Positions 18,535 to 26,282 of a DNA stretch of 64,000 nt are shown one piece after another (positions within the stretch are counted from its first letter, which is position 1; every line of letters starts with the position of its first letter). The translations under genes were made by a program, and so were the position numbers. The notes under the pieces are model-generated. The model saw only the letters and a list, made by a program, of their open reading frames with translations, was not told where the DNA came from and did no database searches. The DNA comes from Angomonas deanei (lineage: Eukaryota > Euglenozoa > Kinetoplastea > Trypanosomatida > Trypanosomatidae): NCBI GenBank assembly GCA_903995115.1, contig LR877168.1, positions 247,001-311,000 of the forward strand, read 5' to 3'.

Positions 18535-21500
18535 ATGCTTTCCGTAAAAAATTCGACTAATGGATACTTCCCCGAAGAGGGAAACGCGGAGAACATTATT
18601 ATGCTAAATGAAAATGTGGCTCCTCACGAGCCGAAAAAATACAATGCTTACTGTAAAAAAATCTCTGGTAAAAAAAGAATATCACCAAAAGGCAAGGGGA
18701 AAAACCTGCCTTTTGTATTTGAACACTGTGCTTTGAAAGCACTGTGTGCTGCCGTGGAATGTGTCATGGAGGAAAACAATAACAGCGGTGTCACTTTTTA
18801 CGGCCCATCCGGCGAGGCGGTGGTGGTGGATGGGAAGGCATTACAATCGATTATCCATCAAAACACGTCCCACCAGGCGCCACAGCAGGTAACGTGGCTG
18901 TGGCGGGCGGCGGGTATGGACTACAGCGTGGAGGAAGCGAGGCGTAAGGACAGCGAGGACGACAGTCGTTTGATTGGAATTATTGTGCATCTTCCAACGG
19001 GGAGAGGTGGCCATTTTGTATTCCTCGATTGCCGGCGCCACCCTCCACGAGACCATGCAGAATACAACACCTCTCTCTGGCAAATGCGTTTCTACGCTGT
19101 GAAGAATCATGCGAGTGACGGTACGCCCACTTTCCACTGCACCGTGTACTTTCCTTCCACCTACACGGGAGGAGAAATCGCACCGTTCGGGATGGGCAAT
19201 AAGGTCGGCGGTCACGAGGGAGGCGGCGGGGGGAACAAGACAGACTGGATCTTTACGGTATCGGACGTCGTTGGGACGGGAGGTGAAATCAGCGGAATGC
19301 ATTTTTACAAGGGAGGGCAGTTCATACCCGGGGGAGGCCGTGCACCCAAAGGAGGCACATGGACTCAGTCTCCCCGATTCGGTTTTAAACACGCGGGCAA
19401 GCTCATGAATGGAGCAAAGTGCGTGGCTGCGGTAGGAACTGTGTGCTCTGCCGTCCAATCGTACAACGAAAATGTACGGAACGATCATGCGCGACCGGCC
19501 TTGGCAGCTGGACTGACCACTGGTGGCTCGTACCTTGCGGGCGTGGCTGGGGGGATAGCCTTCACTGCGGCCACTGGGGGAACGGGCCCTGTTATCGTCG
19601 CAGCGGCTGCGGGGGCTGGTATGGTCTCCTCTTTCGTATTCGATCGCTTCGTGGCGCCGTTTATCACTCGCGCGTGCGACAAGCCCCGCAAGGACGGTGC
19701 TGGTATTGGTGACGATGATGAAGGCCCCGGAGGTGTTGACCTGCGTCGCATACCTCGCCTGAATTCTTTTTGCGACGACAGTGCCCTCTTCACAGGAAAA
19801 GGTGTCTTGCACCTCTTTTTTCCTCTTCAAGTCCCCTGGGATACCATTGCCCATTTCCTGCAAGAAAAGCTCTCCGTCAAGTTGCCCCCTCATCAGGTGC
19901 CTTGGATGATCCTACAGGAAGTCGCCCGGTGCCGCGCGTTCGGCGTTCCCATCTACTTTTCTCTCCATTTTCAACGGAAAGACGAATGTGCCTCGTCTAA
20001 TGCGGACATGTACAGTGTGATGCCACCGATGCTGCGTACCATGATCATTGGTCACGTGATAGCCTTGCTGGATGTATTCTTGAAAGGCTACGTCAATGGA
20101 GGAACGTACTCGGAGACGTTTATTTTAGGGTACGAGGGATTGGCGAAGAGTGGCGTGGACGGTGATTTTGTGGCGCAGGTGGTGGACCTCAACCGAGAGC
20201 TGGTACTCCATAAGAAAGAGCTCCAGAAAGCGGGGAAGTCGGTCGATCACCTCCCAAATCGCTACATTAATTTACGGGACCTCATCGATGAGGAGATGGG
20301 GGAGGAATCCGACGCTGATGTGAACGAGAAATATTTTGCTAATAACTACTATTCCGCCTTTCGTATCTTAGGTACGGTGCAAAAGGTGCGCCGAGCGAGC
20401 GGGAATATTCTGGAGCCGGTGGGTGGTGTCGAGGTGGAGTCGGATGTGAACGTTAAGCCACCCTTGGCCGCTGCGCTCTGCCATACGCTGCGAAATGGGA
20501 AGGAGGGTCCCAAGGAGCACACCGCGTATGTCTCCGCGCACAATAAGATGAGGGCAGAGGTGAAGAAGAACATGACCCGCTATCCTCGGTTTGCGCCCTA
20601 TTTTGAGCTGCTCAAGTTTATTTCCTTTTCCGTCGCCCTTGTGGATGGGCTGTGCGACGCGGGGGTCCACCCAAAAGATCTCTTGTCCAGCGAAAGCGTG
20701 GTGGCGAACCTTCCCCCTTTCCCTGTCACCCTCCCACCTTTGCCCATTCGCGAGAGCAGAAAAGTCTCGCTGAATGTCACTATGAGGGATACAATCAGTT
20801 ATGTGAGTGAACAGTCCGAACAAGATAAGGAGCTGCTGAACTGCATGGTGAAGAACGACGATAGTGTGCTGAAAAAGTATACGCCACAGTACCGCAGTGA
20901 ATGGCTTTCCCAACAAACGCGTGCAACACTGGATCTCAAATTGCGGTCAAAGTGTGGTGTCTCAGAGGAGGAAATAGAATTACTGGACGATGGATCGCTC
21001 AAAGTGTCGGAGGCCGCCTCCACTTTCAGAAATTATTTGATATTTAGTGTGTGCGCTACAGCACTGCTGCACATTTCTATGAATGCTAACAAAAGTGGAT
21101 TTCCGGTTGATGGAGACGCGGTCAGACAATTGCTGGACACCGTCACCCATCAAAAGGTGGTGGAATATCTTTCTTCGTTGTTGGAACAAGACATAACGAG
21201 TATTATAAGACTGGCGGCCAGTACAGCGAGGGGAAGCGTCGAGCGGCGTGTAAGAGAGCACTTTAACAATCGTATTGATTCCAATATTAGGGATTTTGAG
21301 AGACTGACTCCGATTTTTGCACGTGACGAGTTGCGGAGTCGACTGTTGAGCGAGAATGAATATTCGATCCAGGAGTCTATTAGGGGCACACAAGCAGGTA
21401 TTTATCGACGGGAAGCAGAGGCACTTGAGCAAGTTCAAAAAGGAGCCCAGCTGGTGAAGGAGGACTTGCATTTCTTCAAGAAAGATCCAATCGGCTTTTT

Positions 21501-24444
21501 TCTTGCCACATATTCCGACAGTATAACCGACATTCCTATCACAAAAGGACACATCAACGTTGGGAACACCAGACCATCAAGTTCAACCGATGTTGTTTTG
21601 GGTGTCGTGGGTGGCTGTGGCTTGAAGGCTAGCACTGTATTAATACAGAACAGCAGTGAGGTGGCTAAGCGACACGAGTCGTTTTGCAGTACCAGTGTTC
21701 TACAGAAGGGCGGCACTCGTCTCAAGGACGCAACACAGCCTTACTATCAACTAGACGTACCCCTCGTGCCGTTCCTGGGTGACAACAGCACCTTGCAACA
21801 CTTCTGCACAGAAGGTATTTCGGGGGACGGACAGGCCCTATACCGGTGTCTTGTTGCACTTCACGGAGACAGCGCGAGAATCAAGGATGATGAAGCGGAT
21901 GATCCTTTCGAGTTCGACTCCTACGGCCGCCACGCGGGGCACTATGTGGGATGTGTGCCCACCAGTAAGCCCGAGAAACTGCTGGGGGCCCTCCCGACCT
22001 CGCTCGTCAACACCCCCGGACAGGACGGGGAGATGCCGCTCCACACAGCGTGCGCTGTGGGTCACTACGAGGCGGTGGTGGCTCTTCTGGGGGCCGGTGC
22101 GGACCCTCTTGTCGTGCTGCCAAGTAAGTTACATCCGCTGCTGATAGCCTGTCAGAATAACTTTCGTTCAATTGCCATCCACTTGTTGAAATCCGGCTGT
22201 GGGAGCCTTGTGAACTGCTGTACCGATACCGAGGAGACCGCGCTGCACTGGTCTGTGAAACACAGGGATCTTCCGCTCACGGCAGAACTGATTCAACATG
22301 GCGCGGTGCTTCACCCACGCCGCAGCGACAGTGCCACACCTATCCATATTGCCGCTCGCATTGGCGCGCTGGATGTTCTGTCCTTCCTGATGACATCTTT
22401 CCCAAATTCTCTCACGACAACCACACAAGACGGGAGGAATGTTTTACATCATGCTTGTGCAGGGAACAACCGCGAGTGTGCCAAATGTTTGGTTGCTGCC
22501 ATGGGTATCAGTGGACTTTGCGTGGAGGACAAGCAGCTTTTAACCCCTTTGACGCTTTCCGTCCATCTGGGGCACACGAACCTGGCTGTGGAGATGTGCC
22601 GTACTGCCGATGTATCCAACCTTGCCCAATTGGTGAGTGGCCTTCAGAGCGGGGCGGCGAGCCGCATGACCACCGTTATTACCGAAAACGCGGGACTTGC
22701 TGCCTATTTTGAAATAACCAGGGCCAAGGAGGAAGAGACAAAAAGCAATTCTCATGCGGCTCCGGAGTATTCAATGAAGAGTTTCTCGAAAGAAGCAGTC
22801 GAGAAACCAAAAGCGACGGAGACACTTCTCCCAAAGTGCTTGGAGTATCGGAGCGCACAAGCTTTTACGAACCTTGCCCTGTACGGCACTCTTACCCCTG
22901 AGCAAGTGAAGGAGGTTTTGGTGGGGGTGGCCACCTTGGGCCTGCACGACTGGCCACCGGCACTGAGTCATTGTGGTATCGACCTCTCTGTCGAGAACAT
23001 CGATGGCGAGGGACACGATCTGCTGGAGCTCACCGCCCAAAAAGGAGATGATGTGCTGTTTCGAGCAGTTTGGAAAGAATATTTGCAAACTACACCTAAA
23101 GCCACCCACTGCCACCGCCTCGTGCGTGCTCTGTGCTGTGTGCCTTCCCTCCGCCGCTGCCCGGCCGAGCTACTTTTGGCGTTCGGTTTAGCACTACACG
23201 AATTGGATGGTGGACTCCCCCCCGGTGCGGCAGACCCTCTATTGCAATCTACCGGGACATCGACGGCGTTGTGGGCCTTTGCCACCAACCAAGGACTACA
23301 GCCATCACGCAAGGGGGTCATCGCGGCCGCAGCGTTCTGCCGACCTGCTGTGCTACAGTTTGTTCTCAGTGGGGGCGCAGGTCTTGATGAGGATGTGCGA
23401 CTGGGTATGCTGGAGAAGGCGTTGGAGTCCGAAAGAAAGGACAATGCATTGGTGATCGTGCAGCATTGCTGGCCAGACTTCGCGGTCCGCGCGAGGGAAC
23501 CGAAAAACACATCACTTGCTCAAAAAATGGATGCTAAGGTGAAATCCACAAAGCTGAAACAATTTCAGGCGGATGCGGATGCACAAGAAGAGGTGTTGAA
23601 CAATCCTGTTTTACTGCAAGAGGTGTACCAGACGGACGCAGACAATTTCTTTCGCAAGTTGTTGGATCGCCAAATGCTTCCGCTGAAGGACGGTTCATTT
23701 GGTGTTTTCAGTTGGCTCAACGCACGTTACGCCGACACGGCAAGGGTGAAGTTGCCCTCTTACTGGAATCTCGAAACGGAGGATGAAAGAGGGGAGAGCG
23801 GGTTCGGATGCTTGTGGGGTAGTGTAATCCGAAACCCCTCTAAAGCACCATTGATAGCTGCGTCTATTGGAATCGAACTGGAGACGCTTCTTTGTCACTT
23901 TTCCTTTGAGAGCGTGGCATTGAAACGCTCCGCAGACCCGTGTTCCACCGTGGAGGACATCTTGAAAAGCTGCGCCACCGACCGAGCCGTCGCCGCGTGT
24001 GTTTCTGGCCTCTGCGGGGCGGAGAATATCTCGGTCAGCAAGTGGAATGCGGTGTTGAAATTCCCCAATGTAGAGACGGCAGTACCGACCATGGTCGACG
24101 CGGTGGTCAACGAGGAGGATCAGGTGACCCTATTGATGCGTTTGTTACCAGTGCCCGAGGCCACCAACCTGCTGGATCTCGCTCTGTCATCAAAGTCTAT
24201 TGTGAGGGCGTTGCAAAAGTGCGACCGCCTCGGCCGCTCTCCAGCACATCATTTGCTGGAGAAAAGGGATGCTGCCGAAGAGTCGACCCCAGAAATGACA
24301 GAAGCAGTCCATGCCATTCTTACCGACCGGCTACGGAAGATAGTAGCACTCTGCCATCTCTTCTCCACAAGCAGGATCGCTTCGGACACACCCTCTTTAT
24401 GTTGGCAGCGAAGGCCAACAACGTTTCAGCGTTGGCTTTTTTGA
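18535..24444 (+). CDS. Ankyrin-SecA giant protein, segment 1 (N-terminal domain and first ankyrin repeats)
   Basis: First and longest reading frame (1969 codons) of a gene that appears to continue to 29043. The first 260 residues are unique. Residues about 320-375 form a glycine- and alanine-rich hydrophobic stretch (AAGLTTGGSYLAGVAGG, then GPVIVAAAAGAGMVSSF), long enough for two membrane-inserting hairpin helices. A helical middle region of about 780 residues follows, unlike any family I know. Ankyrin repeats start near residue 1165: GEMPLHTACAVGHYEAV, EETALHWSVKHRDLPL, ATPIHIAARIGALDV and GRNVLHHACAGNNREC. A non-ankyrin helical part runs from about 1430. True coding in this frame seems to end near 24340, after which the protein continues in the previous frame; the last 35 codons here look random. 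The gene is preceded by an A22 leader. Confidence 0.75.
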   Translation: MLSVKNSTNGYFPEEGNAENIIMLNENVAPHEPKKYNAYCKKISGKKRISPKGKGKNLPFVFEHCALKALCAAVECVMEENNNSGVTFYGPSGEAVVVDGKALQSIIHQNTSHQAPQQVTWLWRAAGMDYSVEEARRKDSEDDSRLIGIIVHLPTGRGGHFVFLDCRRHPPRDHAEYNTSLWQMRFYAVKNHASDGTPTFHCTVYFPSTYTGGEIAPFGMGNKVGGHEGGGGGNKTDWIFTVSDVVGTGGEISGMHFYKGGQFIPGGGRAPKGGTWTQSPRFGFKHAGKLMNGAKCVAAVGTVCSAVQSYNENVRNDHARPALAAGLTTGGSYLAGVAGGIAFTAATGGTGPVIVAAAAGAGMVSSFVFDRFVAPFITRACDKPRKDGAGIGDDDEGPGGVDLRRIPRLNSFCDDSALFTGKGVLHLFFPLQVPWDTIAHFLQEKLSVKLPPHQVPWMILQEVARCRAFGVPIYFSLHFQRKDECASSNADMYSVMPPMLRTMIIGHVIALLDVFLKGYVNGGTYSETFILGYEGLAKSGVDGDFVAQVVDLNRELVLHKKELQKAGKSVDHLPNRYINLRDLIDEEMGEESDADVNEKYFANNYYSAFRILGTVQKVRRASGNILEPVGGVEVESDVNVKPPLAAALCHTLRNGKEGPKEHTAYVSAHNKMRAEVKKNMTRYPRFAPYFELLKFISFSVALVDGLCDAGVHPKDLLSSESVVANLPPFPVTLPPLPIRESRKVSLNVTMRDTISYVSEQSEQDKELLNCMVKNDDSVLKKYTPQYRSEWLSQQTRATLDLKLRSKCGVSEEEIELLDDGSLKVSEAASTFRNYLIFSVCATALLHISMNANKSGFPVDGDAVRQLLDTVTHQKVVEYLSSLLEQDITSIIRLAASTARGSVERRVREHFNNRIDSNIRDFERLTPIFARDELRSRLLSENEYSIQESIRGTQAGIYRREAEALEQVQKGAQLVKEDLHFFKKDPIGFFLATYSDSITDIPITKGHINVGNTRPSSSTDVVLGVVGGCGLKASTVLIQNSSEVAKRHESFCSTSVLQKGGTRLKDATQPYYQLDVPLVPFLGDNSTLQHFCTEGISGDGQALYRCLVALHGDSARIKDDEADDPFEFDSYGRHAGHYVGCVPTSKPEKLLGALPTSLVNTPGQDGEMPLHTACAVGHYEAVVALLGAGADPLVVLPSKLHPLLIACQNNFRSIAIHLLKSGCGSLVNCCTDTEETALHWSVKHRDLPLTAELIQHGAVLHPRRSDSATPIHIAARIGALDVLSFLMTSFPNSLTTTTQDGRNVLHHACAGNNRECAKCLVAAMGISGLCVEDKQLLTPLTLSVHLGHTNLAVEMCRTADVSNLAQLVSGLQSGAASRMTTVITENAGLAAYFEITRAKEEETKSNSHAAPEYSMKSFSKEAVEKPKATETLLPKCLEYRSAQAFTNLALYGTLTPEQVKEVLVGVATLGLHDWPPALSHCGIDLSVENIDGEGHDLLELTAQKGDDVLFRAVWKEYLQTTPKATHCHRLVRALCCVPSLRRCPAELLLAFGLALHELDGGLPPGAADPLLQSTGTSTALWAFATNQGLQPSRKGVIAAAAFCRPAVLQFVLSGGAGLDEDVRLGMLEKALESERKDNALVIVQHCWPDFAVRAREPKNTSLAQKMDAKVKSTKLKQFQADADAQEEVLNNPVLLQEVYQTDADNFFRKLLDRQMLPLKDGSFGVFSWLNARYADTARVKLPSYWNLETEDERGESGFGCLWGSVIRNPSKAPLIAASIGIELETLLCHFSFESVALKRSADPCSTVEDILKSCATDRAVAACVSGLCGAENISVSKWNAVLKFPNVETAVPTMVDAVVNEEDQVTLLMRLLPVPEATNLLDLALSSKSIVRALQKCDRLGRSPAHHLLEKRDAAEESTPEMTEAVHAILTDRLRKIVALCHLFSTSRIASDTPSLCWQRRPTTFQRWLF

Positions 24445-26282
24445 CCACTCTGGCCTCTCCGCAGGTGCTGAACCGGCCTTTCACCACTGAGGGATTCTGC
24501 GCCGTCCACCTGGGGGCCGAAGCGGATGCCGTGGAGGCGGTGGAGCTGCTTGTATCCGAGTGCGGGGTGAACCCCAACGTCAAAACTGAAATAACCACCG
24601 ATTCCTCCGGGATGGATGCCATCGGCCTTACCCCGCTCCACTTGGCTGCCAAAGGCAATCATGCCCGTTTGTTTCGTGGACTCCTGAAGCTCGGTGGTGA
24701 CCCGCTGTTTCGTAATTCCAAAGGCGAATCCCCCATCCACTGGGCACTGGAGCACGGCAACGATGAGATGTACAAGGTAGTCCAAGACCTCCCGGGTTTT
24801 TGGCTACTGAGCGGCCAAGGGGAGCTGATTGGTCCCATGTCAAGGAACGAGCAACTGGATGACTTCTATCGTTGCTTTCTCTTGCAGTGCACACACCCTA
24901 ACCGCGCATTAAGAGGCTGGACAAAAATGAATGCCTTTCTGGAGGCAGTACGGACGGGAAACATTCCTGCCGTGCACCAACTGGCACTATCTGGGGCCGA
25001 TTTGGTCTCCTCCGACGATGAAAAGTGGAATGCTGTACATTTTGCCTGTCACTTTGGGCACACAGCCATTTTGGCACACATTATTCGCTACGTGACACTA
25101 TTCTACCCCAAGAAGATGCTGGAGCAGCTGTTGGTGCAAAGCGCAGACACGGGGAACACCCCTATTCACTTCGCCGCAACCAAGGGAAACGTTGGATGTG
25201 TCGAGATACTGCTGACTTATCCCTGCGTACGAGAGCAGTGTGTGCAAGCAAGAAACAACAATGGTCTCATCCCGGCCAACGCCGCTGCGCTCTCCGGACA
25301 CGACGACCTCGCCATCCTTCTCGACGAGGCGACTGGCGCAAAGGGCAGACCAGAGGCACGCGATGACTCAGACAAGGCTTACTTGGAGGCGTTCTGGGGC
25401 TCGGTGACAGAGGGGACGAGGCGACGGGCGGCCGAGAAGCTACAGGAGCTCACCACGGATCAGGGTAACGAGTCTGAGGCGGAAACTCCTCCGGACGTTT
25501 ACGTCGGCTTTTCGCAGGTGTCAGAGGAGAGCTGGGATAGCCAGGTGGAGAGGTCGATCGAAGCTTATCTTTCTTTCTTACCCGAGTCGGTACGACCGCA
25601 CTTTTCCGCCCATCCCGTCCTTTCCTCGCGTGTGGTACTACCATTTGTCGTGACAAATCTGTTAAACATTCCCGACGGAGCAGGGATGAGGGCTGAACTT
25701 CAGTCCACGTTGGCGGCGGTGTGCACCTTGGACGGCTCTAACGGAGTTCCCATCTTTGCCCAGCGCTTTTTCGTGGAGAACATTCTACTGTTTGAGCCGA
25801 CCGAAAATTGGAGTTCCATTCTCTACAGTCTTTCGCTGACAGCGACGCTGTGGTCTGCGGAGCAGTACCCCCCGGAATCGCACTGCTTGTGGGAGTGGCT
25901 GCGTCTCTTCTTCTCCAAGAGGAATCTCGGAGAGGAGATGGCCGCCCACACCTACGAGGCGCTGGACACCTTTCTCGCCTTCCTCGGAGAAGACCGTGTG
26001 CAGCTCCTCCCAGTACCGGAGATATCCATTGGCAGTAAGGAGGTACCCTACGAGAACAATCTCTCTGAAGCGCTCCGCTCCGTGAACCAGTGGTTGCGGG
26101 AAGTGGAGGGGTCTGATAGTGATCTTCGTTGCGCCATTCGACACCTCAACCTCCTGTGGCGCCATCGGGACGTGCTCTCCTCACAACAAAAGGGCGACCA
26201 CTGGTCCATCGAGGAAAACAAGGCGGTGAGTCACTACAAAGGTGCGCATTCTCTCATCGCTGAACTATTTGAACTGCGATGA
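24336..26282 (+). CDS. Ankyrin-SecA giant protein, segment 2 (second ankyrin block and linker)
   Basis: Continuation of the same protein in a second frame. The frame is open from 23940, but the sequence becomes protein-like only from about 24340. Ankyrin repeats resume at once: FGHTLFMLAAKANNVSAL, GFCAVHLGAEADAVEAV, IGLTPLHLAAKGNHARLF, GESPIHWALEHGNDEM, WNAVHFACHFGHTAI and TGNTPIHFAATKGNVGCVEILL. From about 25380 to 26240 a helical linker follows, with YLSFLPESVRPHF and LWRHRDVLSSQQ. The segment has no start signal, no pyrimidine tract and no intergenic gap in front, so it is not a separate gene. Its last codons overlap the start of segment 3, which is in another frame. Confidence 0.7.
   Translation, partial: EDSSTLPSLLHKQDRFGHTLFMLAAKANNVSALAFLTTLASPQVLNRPFTTEGFCAVHLGAEADAVEAVELLVSECGVNPNVKTEITTDSSGMDAIGLTPLHLAAKGNHARLFRGLLKLGGDPLFRNSKGESPIHWALEHGNDEMYKVVQDLPGFWLLSGQGELIGPMSRNEQLDDFYRCFLLQCTHPNRALRGWTKMNAFLEAVRTGNIPAVHQLALSGADLVSSDDEKWNAVHFACHFGHTAILAHIIRYVTLFYPKKMLEQLLVQSADTGNTPIHFAATKGNVGCVEILLTYPCVREQCVQARNNNGLIPANAAALSGHDDLAILLDEATGAKGRPEARDDSDKAYLEAFWGSVTEGTRRRAAEKLQELTTDQGNESEAETPPDVYVGFSQVSEESWDSQVERSIEAYLSFLPESVRPHFSAHPVLSSRVVLPFVVTNLLNIPDGAGMRAELQSTLAAVCTLDGSNGVPIFAQRFFVENILLFEPTENWSSILYSLSLTATLWSAEQYPPESHCLWEWLRLFFSKRNLGEEMAAHTYEALDTFLAFLGEDRVQLLPVPEISIGSKEVPYENNLSEALRSVNQWLREVEGSDSDLRCAIRHLNLLWRHRDVLSSQQKGDHWSIEENKAVSHYKGAHSLIAELFELR

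Noticed and set aside
18841-19893. 350-codon minus-strand open frame
   Set aside because: Antisense to the ankyrin-SecA N-terminal part, with no motif.
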